A stretch of 64,000 bases of DNA from positions 1,690,675 through 1,754,674 of the forward strand of contig NW_009799099.1 of NCBI RefSeq assembly GCF_000213175.1, read 5' to 3'. Both the position numbers and the translations under genes were made by a program. A model generated the notes under the pieces. The model did not search any database, had not been told where the DNA came from, and saw nothing but the letters and a program-made list of their open reading frames with translations. This document shows, piece after piece, positions 44,680-55,067 of the stretch (position 1 is the first letter of the stretch; each line of letters begins with the position of its first letter). This DNA comes from Neurospora tetrasperma FGSC 2508. Lineage: Eukaryota; Ascomycota; Sordariomycetes; Sordariales; Sordariaceae.

Positions 44680-45663
44680 ATGACTGCGTCCAGTGGTGCC
44701 ACGAACGGCCAGCAGGCCCCGAGAAGACCTCTTCCATGCGGCATCTACGCCCCGACCATGACCTTCTTCGATGCTGAGACTGAAGACCTCGACATTCCCA
44801 CCATCAAGAAACACGCTGCACGTTTGGTCAAGGATGGACTTGCTGGTCTGGTAACGATGGGCTCCAATGGAGAGGCTATTCACTGTACACGAGAGGAAAA
44901 GGCAACGGTAACCCGCGCTACCAGGGAAGCGTTGGATGAGGCTGGTTTCAAGGACACACCCATTATCGTTGGCGCAACGGAGGGCAGTGTTAGAGGAACA
45001 ATCGAGTTGTGCAGAATCGCCCAGGAAGCTGGCGGCGATTACGTGCTACTCCTCCCTCCCTCATACTTCCGTTTCCTCATGGACGAGCAAGCAATTCACG
45101 ACTACTTCATCGCCGTGGCTGACGAGAGCCCTCTGCCGCTCGTTCTGTATAACTATCCCGGGGCTGTTGCTGGTATCGACATGGACTCGGACCTGCTGAT
45201 CAAGCTCGCCGCGCATCCCAACATTGTGGGCACCAAGTTCACCTGCGGAAACACCGGCAAGCTCACACGAGTGGCACAGGCAACTGATGCCAAGACTCCC
45301 TGGGCAGAGGGATCTGGCTACATGGCATTCGGTGGAATGTGCGACTTCACTGTCCAGACCTTGGCCAGCGGCGGCAGCGGTATCATTGCCGGCGGAGCCA
45401 ACGTAATGCCCAAGGTGTGCGTCAAGGTGTGGAACTTGTATGCGGAGGGCAAAAGTGATGAAGCAATTGCGCTTCAGAAGACTCTTGCAAAGGGCGACTG
45501 GTACTTGACCAAGTCTGCCATTGCCGGCACCAAGCAGGCTATTCAGAGCTACTTTGGATATGGCGGATACCCGAGGCGGCCGCTCAAGAGGCTGGAAAAA
45601 GCCCGGGTGGCCACCATTGAGGAGGGAATCAAGGAGGTTATGGATATTGAGAACTCTCTATAG
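44680..45663 (+). CDS. DapA (dihydrodipicolinate synthase)/N-acetylneuraminate lyase family aldolase
   Basis: A single-exon protein of 327 residues. The (beta/alpha)8 aldolase pattern is clear: GIYAPTMTFFD near the N-terminus, LVTMGSNGEAIHCTREEK (the family's GTTGE-type phosphate/carboxylate loop, here GSNGE), VLLLPPSYFR, VLYNYPG with the catalytic Tyr159, and VGTKFTCGN with the Schiff-base Lys186. These enzymes split or join pyruvate and an aldehyde. In filamentous fungi members serve as 4-hydroxy-2-oxoglutarate aldolase-like enzymes or act on deoxy-hexulosonates in uronate breakdown. Lysine synthesis is unlikely because fungi use the aminoadipate route. The ATG at 44680 begins MTASSGATNGQQ and lies about 17 residues before the first conserved strand. 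The frame upstream is open but not conserved. Confidence 0.85.
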   Translation: MTASSGATNGQQAPRRPLPCGIYAPTMTFFDAETEDLDIPTIKKHAARLVKDGLAGLVTMGSNGEAIHCTREEKATVTRATREALDEAGFKDTPIIVGATEGSVRGTIELCRIAQEAGGDYVLLLPPSYFRFLMDEQAIHDYFIAVADESPLPLVLYNYPGAVAGIDMDSDLLIKLAAHPNIVGTKFTCGNTGKLTRVAQATDAKTPWAEGSGYMAFGGMCDFTVQTLASGGSGIIAGGANVMPKVCVKVWNLYAEGKSDEAIALQKTLAKGDWYLTKSAIAGTKQAIQSYFGYGGYPRRPLKRLEKARVATIEEGIKEVMDIENSL

Positions 45664-46058
45664 CCGAGAGGGGGGTGGATGGAAGACAGGGGGAGGCGAT
45701 GGCATTGGGCGGCCCTGGAAGAGGAGGGCTACGAAAATAGGGGGCAGCAGGGCTTTCACGTCTCAATGACCTAACTGATGCATTCGTGTCATGGTCAATG
45801 GCGGAAAGGGTTAAGAGGGACAATTGCTGTATGCACAATCACGCATGTAATAATACACAAAGCGGCCGACTTACAAACAACTCTCATCAAGTTTAGAGAG
45901 AGAGCACAATGTCCTTTATTCACAACGCAGCCTATCTAGCTTGGCAGTCAACGGTCGCTTCTGTTTGCCTTCCACTTTCGTTGAAGGTCTCCCTACGCTA
46001 CACTTTTAAGCTCGATATTTGTAGGTCTTTCCAGACCATGGGCCACCCCACGCTTAAG

Positions 46059-46070
46059 TATATATATATA
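46059..46070. repeat. TA microsatellite
   Basis: Six TA units in the gene-poor region, downstream of the DapA-like gene. Confidence 0.75.
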
Positions 46071-46113
46071 CATTTAAAAGAAAGAAGAGAAAAAAAAAGA
46101 AATAAAAAAAGAA

Positions 46114-46116
<3 letters not shown>

Positions 46117-46144
<28 letters not shown>
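46117..46144. repeat. (GA)14 microsatellite within a purine-rich stretch
   Basis: Fourteen GA units preceded by about 40 bases of almost pure A and G. It can read in one frame as Arg-Glu repeats, which is not a gene. Confidence 0.88.
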
Positions 46145-46148
<4 letters not shown>

Positions 46149-49100
46149 AAGTGTCAGCTCCAGGCTTCTCGATGGAAAAGATCCAGTGAGGCAATGTTCT
46201 GTTCTCTACGGAGCTTGATTGCCATGTATGACTAGAAGTGCAGTTGACGATTCAATCAACCTCCTTTTTGTTCCATCCACTACTTCCTACTTCATTTCTT
46301 AGGTCTCCCTTGATATAGACACGCTGTCTTCAGGACTCAGCCAGGATTCCGAAAAGTACTTTGACGACAAGAGAACTACGAAAGAGAAACTTCGCAGAGG
46401 AGGTTCAATGTTTGGAGCGGAGATGTGCAACAAGCAAATATTTCGCTCCTTCCAATACATACAATAGTATGTCGTTTATAGAAAGAAGAACTCTTTCGAC
46501 TGTTCGCTCTTTCCAACTTGCTCTCTGTGGCTCCTTCTTACATGCCCTCCAACCGCCAATTTGAAGGTACGACCTGACGGCCTAGGTCCTGCAGTCGGCT
46601 CTGTTCCGGTCCAACTTCTTGTCATAGTTTGTGGCTCCCGTGAATGGGTACTGTAGTATGCGCGTGGTAAGTACCAGTACTTCACTTACACCCGTCAAAA
46701 CTTGTAATGACAACTTGGTCAGAATTCATGAGATGACGGTTTCGATTTGAAAACAAGCGATGAGTAGAGGTACGTATATGGTAATACCCATCTTTATTAC
46801 AGTTGATGCTACCGAGAACCTCACTACTCACCTCTACCTGCCACTCACATATACTGTCAGCATCGCTACAGGTAATTTGATACCGACCAAGACGGGTACA
46901 TCAGGGCCATGTTTGAGGGCCGAAAGGGCATGACAATCTCGATTTTAAACCCCTATTTCATTCCCAGGTCAGTCAAATTGTTCCTAGGTCGGCGATCATC
47001 AATCGGATGACTGAACGGTTGTTGTCGGCATCCCCTATTACGCACGGCGACTGTACTCGAAAACGCCGTGACAGCGTGTCCAGGAGGCTAGCCTTGCAAG
47101 CCTGGCACAAATGATTCATAAAAGACCCCAATGACGACCGGTAACGAATACAGACAGTCGACACGACAGCAACTGACTCACAGCACAGATATGTCGCGTG
47201 AACAAAACGTCATCATCTACTAGCGCCGCGCAATCCCTTTGTCGACCACCATAGACAAAGAGCGATGCCACGGCCACTCCGACTAGTCGCCGCGTAAAGA
47301 GTCGTGCTTGTGGGTTTTTTCCTGGCGAAAATTTGGAAAACTTCCATGGGCAGAGTCTGGGCGAGGTTAGTTTGGGGCCAGAGCGTGCTCCGGTTGACTG
47401 TTCGATTCGATCTGTAATCGACAAATGAAGACGCTAGGATAACCCCTTTTGAACTGTATCTCGCGAAACGACGGGGTGTTGTACTTGTTTGAGTCTTCAG
47501 AGGACCTGAAAGCAAGGATCAGTAAATGATACCCAGTGGCACGAATGAACAGAGACATAAGACCAGTGGGAAACGTTCACTCAAGAGCTTGACCATCATG
47601 ACACGGTTTGTTACAAATGGAGTACTTCTCGCCCGAGCTCAGCGCAAGAGTTTGAAGTTCGATACTTGACATCATACTAAAAATGTCCAAAGAAAAGGGG
47701 CCTCTGATCAACAACAGACGAATCGCCTAGGCAGCAAATCAGATCCCAAGGTATCAGGTTCGTCTGAGGCCGCGACCTTGCCGCTGAGCGCCAGGCACTC
47801 CTCAGATGTACAACTCACACCGTACTATCATATATATGTACAACACAGAGCGCTTATATTAAATCATGGTACGTAGCACTGAAATGAGACGATCAGCTGT
47901 GGATTTTGAAAATGGAAAAACACAAGGCGTTTGCCCGCAGTTGTTCGAAGTTCCAGAACTACTGGTCAAGGAGAGAGGCCAGAGAGATGGCCTCGAACCT
48001 CGAACAGAGTGAGAAAGCCAACTCCGAGGTTGAAGAGTGGCGATCCTTCGGGAGCGGAGAGAGCTGTGCCTCCCCCTCAGTGAAGGTCGTCCCCGGAACC
48101 CCGTCAGCTTGTACTGTGTATGTATTTCCAGTGGTTGGTACCAAGGCGATGTTGCTGACAATGTAAGTTCGCCAGTGAAAGTGAGGATAGCAACTCGGAC
48201 GAGTGTATCTCGTTCGCGTAGCGCTTGTAACTTTGCGTTGTCTTTGTCGGTCATGACCCGGAAGCGCCCTTTCTGCAAGCATTGCAAAGCTAATGACACA
48301 GCTGTGGAGGAAAAAAGATGGTGGCATCAGTACCCGCCCGTGCCGTTTTAGCCTCCCCGTGATCTCAGCCGTATTGTAGATGATCTATGGAGAGCACCAG
48401 GTCTTCAGAGAGTCCACTTCGCCAGCAATGATGAAATAATCGGATGTCGGAAAGCAGCTAGGTACGGCACGAGAAAGAAAGAAAAAAACCAAAAAAAGGT
48501 GAAAAAAAAAAAAGTTTCAGAAGAATATCATGACATCCCGGTTGCCCAGGCCGATGTCGCTGCTCGCTTCGAGCAGAATCAAATGCCGAGGCGGGAACAG
48601 CCTCGGTGACAAGGTGAGAAGATGCGATTCCGGGGAGACTATACACTAGGTTACAATGAGGAGAGCGGAGCGCATGGTCTAGGAAGTATCTGGTTGCCCA
48701 GGCATTTGAGGTGTGAAGAACTGGAATCCCGTCGACAGGGCCCTTGGCTGGGCGAATCAGCAAGGCTCGAGCAAGGCTCGCGTGCTGCTGTCCAGGATTA
48801 CAACGTTCCATCGAAGTGGGAACAAGCCAATGGATGGCCGAGACTTATTGAATCTGGATACGGCGGGCTCCGAAGTCCAGCTGATGATATTACACTACAC
48901 TAGTCTAGTGTGGATTGGCGCTCCTTCGGAAACCAAAATGGTTGGCTTTATATTCGATATCTAAAATCTTAAATAGATAACATGGTACACAGAAGATTGT
49001 CATCAGTTGTGCGGCGATATTATAGTGACAACGGCATGTTTGTGCCGCGCGATAGTGCCAATTTCATGACCAATATGCTTAAGGTGTCGTTTGGGATGCT

Positions 49101-52100
49101 GTGTCAGAGGAGGACTCGCCTGGTAGGAGATAATCTCTCCATCTGCTATGGTGTTTTGTTTTCGGTCGAAATTTAAGGACCCAAGCGCTAGCTGAAAGTA
49201 AACCACTGGGCCACTGCATACACTACTAGTGTAGGTAGGTAGGTAAAAATCGGGCGAACTCACGACCACGGGCATCCCGAGCCACAGCCACATTAGTGAG
49301 CCAAGTAAAGGGACGCTCCGAGAAATGGCCGACAGCCAAGCCACAGGCCTATCTGAACGACGGAGTGCGGGAGTCTTCGGAACGGAAGGTGGGGGAGAAG
49401 CCTGAGAGTGAAATTGAGGTTGGGGCGGGTACCGACGACGAGGGCGAGGTGGAGTTATAGCGAGACAATGCCGCGGGCCTGCAAGACTTGTCAGATGTAT
49501 TTAAGTACCGAATACCATCTCATCCACCAATCAGAAACCAGATAAGCTCCAGATTAGGCTAGCGGTTGGTGACCTGCCCCATTTGGACCTTTTGTTGATC
49601 TCTCTGGACATTGGAAAGAGCTTCACCCACGCAGAGGCAACTGGTATAGAAAGGTCAAAAACCCCAATGATGCGCGTGGAGGAATAAGCATCGCATTTTT
49701 CCAGAACATGGCCATCGACGGAAAAGACGGTTCGATCAACTTACAGAGAAATGAACAAACGGCTGACATGGACGATTAGCAGAAAAAGAAAACAAAAAAA
49801 AACATTACCCTCATGTCATGTAAGAGGATGACTGCAGTGGCATGCGAAAAGAAGCGTTGAAGATGAATGACTGGCAAGCACTTGTGGGCAAAGAGATCAC
49901 GCGGTCATTCAAGTCAATTGCACGCTGTCTTTACACAGTAGGTGCCGAACGGAGGAGGGCTGTTCTGGTGTTGAAATCACGCGGAGGGAAAAAAAAAGAA
50001 AAGATGAAAAAACAGGATGGGCACAATTTCCCCGCATCATTGTCGTCCACCGGCACCCACGAGTTTTAGGTGCGATTTTGGTCTCAGCAGGCTAGACTCG
50101 GTGTGGACAAGGATCGGCAGGGCCAGTGTGAGGTGGTGACAAATGGTGATAACAGACAGCGAGGGCGCCATGTATTTACACTATCATCTTGTGGACAGCG
50201 TGACGGAATTTGAAAATTGACGGGAGATGCTTCCTTTCACGTTCTAGCGGCCAGGTACCGGGTACGCTGAGGTTGAAGTGGGTGTTCGACTATCCTCTAC
50301 GTAGTCATACATCTCGGCTCACCTTCAAGACTTTTTGCTGATTTTGCCTTCAGTTTGTTGCATTCTCCCATGTGCCTCATCTCGACGTCAAATCGTCTAA
50401 TAGGGCAATGTACACACTTCAGTGGACCTTCTTCTGACGCCTTCTCGTTAGTGCTGCTACATAGCGTGTTTTCGGTGGTCTGAACGAACATGGGGTGGTG
50501 AAGGAGCCAATGAAGTCAGCAGAGGAAGTCGTTCGGACGCTCGGGCAGTGTACCGAACATCATTCCCACTTCTGTGGAGGCGGCCGTTGTTGATGGAGAA
50601 CGAAGAGAGAGACCTTGGCGATTTGATTACTTCTTTGAGATAACTTTATGCAAATTCGTGATGGCGCAAACTACTGGTCGCCGACCTACCAGGGCTCAAG
50701 TGTATGACGGAACCTTGGCATGTGAAGGAAAAGAAAGGCAAAGATTCGGGAGCTTTGCACATGGGTCGACCGTTGGAGGCACGAATGCTTTAGTAGGTAT
50801 TCACCAATACAGTGAACAACAAACATACCGCTAGCGGGCTGTTTAGCACGCGACATGTTACCTACAATGAGGTGTCTATGCCATACTAGCTCTGCGGCGG
50901 TCCATGTCAGTCGCAAGAACTACCATGTAGAGGTAAGAAGCATCAAGCTGACAACTCTTTCAGTCACTTTCGAGAGATAGCAAAATAATGATTCAGCGTA
51001 CCTGTGCCAGCTATGGGATCCGACAGCTTATCCACATTTCATGAGAGCTTCAACCGTTGTCTTCTCAGACACACGACCTCTGGCTTTCTCGAAAGACCCT
51101 CTGGCCCACCATTTGACCAAATTCACGGAAAAGTTAGAAAAGAAAGGGACCCCCACACATTCACATGGTGCCAGCACGCAATGCCGTGCCGTAGTATTCG
51201 CTTGAACAGACCTAGAACGGAGCTGTTTACCATGACAGGCTAGACCAGCCGCTCAACTCATGTCGCGAAGCTCAACAGGCCCAACGGCCAGGCAGTTAGG
51301 AAGAATGCTTGAGGATTGAAGGGTACGCTGGGCGTTACCTACGGGTCTTCCAACGGCCAAGGAGGCCAAGCGTGCAGGGTCTTTTCCAGATGCAACTGAA
51401 GGAACGCCTGGTAGGCGAGCCGCAGTGTCGTGTAAAGCAGGTAGAACAGTCGTCAGAGGCTTGACTGTGGCTAACAAATGGGAAGGGCGACGAATCAAGC
51501 AACTTTCTGCCTCTGTCATGATGTAACGAAAGGTGCAAAAACTTCCCTGTGGCGCTGCGGGCTTTTCAGTTCAGTCTCGTCAGTTGGTGGGAAGGAACGA
51601 ACACCTCCATCATTATCTGCACATCAGCAGAATCTCATGGTCTGCGAGGGGAAGGATGAGGGGGGCGGGGGGCGCAAGTAGACGCAAACTGCCCTGAAAA
51701 GAGATGCCTCGTCTGCCGTCTTTTGTCATCCACTTTGCTCCCTGCCGGGCTGTTAACGAATAGCTTTTTAGAAATTTTTGTAGAAGAGGGTCCTGCCGTC
51801 ATTGCTGTCCTGGACCTAAGTGCAACGATGAACTGGATTTTGGGTTTCCACAGATCTACCTGGATCCCATTCTCAGATCCGTCTCCACAGCCTCCGAAAC
51901 CCATGGGCCGCCGGGGCCTGAGGTAATGTGTACACTATATGCTATGTATACCGGCCCCGGTACAGTACTTGGAAAGACAGCACTCAGATGGGGCTCACGG
52001 AGTGGAGAGTCAATGGTACAGACGGGAAAGTTAAAGCCTCTAGACATCACCGGCGCGTGATCTGAGATATTTCGGTCCGAACCTAAGTTGTGTTTTTTTC

Positions 52101-52399
52101 TAGCCCGAGGTGTAAAGTGGTTTCGGAGACAAAGGACTCCAAAGATCACCACACCTCGTGGGCACTGCCGAGATCTTCTTCCCGGAGGACCTTTCACGTG
52201 AAAGGCCAGACCTTGCGAGCTTGACCATGAGAAATATCATAAAGGGGTATCCTTGCAAGAGGATATCCACCGCTTGAGGTTAAACGGTTGGGCGCTGCGC
52301 GGAAATGAAAGGGGAAACGTTGAAAGAGTCGTAGTGCAAGGGTTCAACTTTTTAATCTGCGAATGGAACCCTTTAATGGCGGAATAATTCTTTGTTAAA

Positions 52400-52418
52400 T
52401 TTTTTTTTTTTTTTTTTT
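52400..52418. repeat. poly-T homopolymer
   Basis: A run of 19 T residues in the gene-poor region. Confidence 0.85.
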
Positions 52419-53398
52419 CCTTTCCTGGGAGTTCCACTGTAGGGCCTAGGGCAGCGCTTCGACGTGGAAGGCGCGCGTATTTTTTTGCGCGAAGAAGATG
52501 TGGGCGAGTTGCCCCTGGAGGAAGCATCCGGACGTCACATCGTGTCGCCATTGATAAGGCATTTTATCTTCCCTTCCTTCCCCCCTTTCTTCCATGACAC
52601 CTGTGTTGTATCAAGTCGTACAATCGTTGCTACGTAATGCCAAGCTTTTGTGTACAAACCTGACCCAGCAACTTACACCACCATATAAGTCTCACCGTTG
52701 TCCCTGTTGATAGGTCTTTTTGAATTTCTGCGGTCTTGAGTGGTTGTCTCTGATGCTCGTGATGTCGATTGCTGCTTCTGCCCGCCGCATAACACACAAT
52801 CTTTCGCTATCTCTCACCCACGCTCGCTTTAGCAGTCTGCCACGTTGATCCGGCCTCACTACCACCACAGATTTCGGGGTTGGCCGATAAAATTGGGGGC
52901 ATCTTCTGGTTCGCTCGGCCAAGGTCACCCGCATGGAAGCCCGCCAGAAGGCGGGAAGTTAGGAAAAGGCTGGGATCATCATGCTTGGGATGCAGTTGAA
53001 AGAGACAAGTCGCATGGACTTACGCCGGTTTGGGGAGGTGAAAGACATCTTGATCGGCGCCATGCAGTACATACTAACCTAACCTCGCGTGAGGTGGACA
53101 TGTTGTACTGCGTCTGAATTGGAATAGGCGATCACACAGAGTTGCCATGTATTCTTTCATGGCCTTCAATATCCGCAAGGCCATCGGGATATGTTGGTAC
53201 CTCGAAGCTGGGTTAGCCGTCTTCTGCTGAAAGGCAGTCACGGCAGTGGATGAAGTACACACCAAAAAGACAGTCAGCTCTGCAATGCTCTGGCCCAAGA
53301 ACCAAGGAATTGTCCTGCGACGGAAATTGAAAGGCTTAGATATATTGAACACAGGCAACATTATAGATGGCCCCGGCGTATGGCGACCATAGCGAACA

Positions 53399-53416
53399 CC
53401 CCCCCCCCCCCCCCCC
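53399..53416. repeat. poly-C homopolymer
   Basis: A run of 18 C residues, the second longest C run of the window. Confidence 0.85.
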
Positions 53417-54327
53417 TCTCACTGGTTTTGTGAGATCCCACACTGACTAGGTGGAGTCAGCTCACTAACCGGTTGAGCGGGATGGCATATCTAGGTTGCA
53501 TGCCTGTGATGAAGACCGGATATCATACTGTAATTGAGCCACTATGAAGCACCACCACAGCCAGGCGGGGTGAGAACAGTAAATGAGGATTGTTATAGGT
53601 GCTATATTCATTGTCTTTGCGTGTTCACACATCAAGTGTGAGGCGTTTGTGCTTGGTTGGGCCCGCGAGGCTGCGCCGACGTCGATACGAGCTCCCTGGT
53701 CGATAGCATTATCACATCACAGCTAGGAGATTCGAATTGCTGTCCAACTGGAGCACTATCTGTAGAGGACTGAGGCATGCTGTATGTGAGTTGAAAAAAA
53801 AAAGCTCTTGTAACGAGGTGCTGGAAGATGGGGGTTCGTTCCATGGCGGTTGCATCAGACGGATATTAGCGATCGATGAAGACTTCAATCAGTCGAGTGT
53901 AACTACCTTGTCTTGAGCATGCCGCGCCATGGTCCTAGCGTATCGCGCAAGAGAAGGAGGTCGCCATAATGTTACCTACCAGTCACTGGCCTTGATGCTA
54001 TTCACTGGCTTGGCCACATGTGGATCTGGTCAGGTACCACCACTACGTATGTACTTTTTTTATCTAGTCCTCCACAGTTCTTTTCCTAACATGGCGCAAT
54101 CACACACTTCTTGTGCCCACAAGTCCAAGAGGTGAAGATGAGGTCATGGTGTTGCTTCTTAACCATGAGCGTGGGCTGACGGGAGCTGATGGTAGATGAC
54201 ACAGGATATTGCAACACCTCTTGAAAGAAGCATCATGATTCTAGCCTTCTCAGAACACAGGTCTTGCACTCTCACAGAGGAGGAAAGACGCTGACAGAAT
54301 TGCAATTGCGCCAAGCCCTACGAGAGA

Positions 54328-54357
54328 CCTAGGTACCTAGTGTACACTAGTGTACAC
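54328..54357. repeat. nested palindromes ACCTAGGTACCTAGTGTACACTAGTGTAC-type
   Basis: Overlapping perfect palindromes ACCTAGGT (54328-54335), AGGTACCT (54331-54338) and CTAGTGTACACTAG (54337-54350) are followed by a further TGTACA. They stand about 50 bp left of the run of Ns. Confidence 0.75.
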
Positions 54358-54405
54358 GCAAAAAGGCCGAGGTTAGAAGTCTTTGCTGATTGGGTTCTGA
54401 GGCTG

Positions 54406-55039
54406 NNNNNNNNNNNNNNNNNNNNNNNNNNNNNNNNNNNNNNNNNNNNNNNNNNNNNNNNNNNNNNNNNNNNNNNNNNNNNNNNNNNNNNNNNNNNNNN
54501 NNNNNNNNNNNNNNNNNNNNNNNNNNNNNNNNNNNNNNNNNNNNNNNNNNNNNNNNNNNNNNNNNNNNNNNNNNNNNNNNNNNNNNNNNNNNNNNNNNNN
54601 NNNNNNNNNNNNNNNNNNNNNNNNNNNNNNNNNNNNNNNNNNNNNNNNNNNNNNNNNNNNNNNNNNNNNNNNNNNNNNNNNNNNNNNNNNNNNNNNNNNN
54701 NNNNNNNNNNNNNNNNNNNNNNNNNNNNNNNNNNNNNNNNNNNNNNNNNNNNNNNNNNNNNNNNNNNNNNNNNNNNNNNNNNNNNNNNNNNNNNNNNNNN
54801 NNNNNNNNNNNNNNNNNNNNNNNNNNNNNNNNNNNNNNNNNNNNNNNNNNNNNNNNNNNNNNNNNNNNNNNNNNNNNNNNNNNNNNNNNNNNNNNNNNNN
54901 NNNNNNNNNNNNNNNNNNNNNNNNNNNNNNNNNNNNNNNNNNNNNNNNNNNNNNNNNNNNNNNNNNNNNNNNNNNNNNNNNNNNNNNNNNNNNNNNNNNN
55001 NNNNNNNNNNNNNNNNNNNNNNNNNNNNNNNNNNNNNNN
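54406..55039. other. assembly gap (634 Ns)
   Basis: Unknown bases. Any reading frame that crosses it is meaningless. The real length may differ from 634. Confidence 0.99.
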
Positions 55040-55067
55040 CCCCCCCCCCCCCCCCCCCCCCCCCCCC
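55040..55067. repeat. poly-C homopolymer bordering the gap
   Basis: A run of 28 C residues starts directly at the right gap edge. It is likely the reason the assembly broke here, and its true length is uncertain. Confidence 0.85.

Larger units (their letters stand above)
45664..54405. other. gene-poor region, left of the assembly gap
   Basis: These 8.7 kb hold no protein gene I can support. They contain a TA tract (46059-46070), a purine-rich stretch ending in (GA)14, a T run, a C run and several CTAGTGTA-type palindromic words. A minus-strand pair of overlapping frames near 47.86-48.33 kb is the longest candidate, but it has no recognisable motif and no consistent splice model. Composition is ordinary and not strongly AT-rich, so this does not look like a heavily mutated repeat island. 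Confidence 0.5.

Noticed and set aside
19874-47180. Enrichment of Gcn4/CPC1 boxes (19874, 33180, 47174)
   Set aside because: Three exact sites in 64 kb is below the number expected by chance, so there is no enrichment; individual sites remain possible.
47859-48327. Two overlapping minus-strand frames as a possible small gene
   Set aside because: No domain, no consistent splice model and no start context; length is within chance for this composition.
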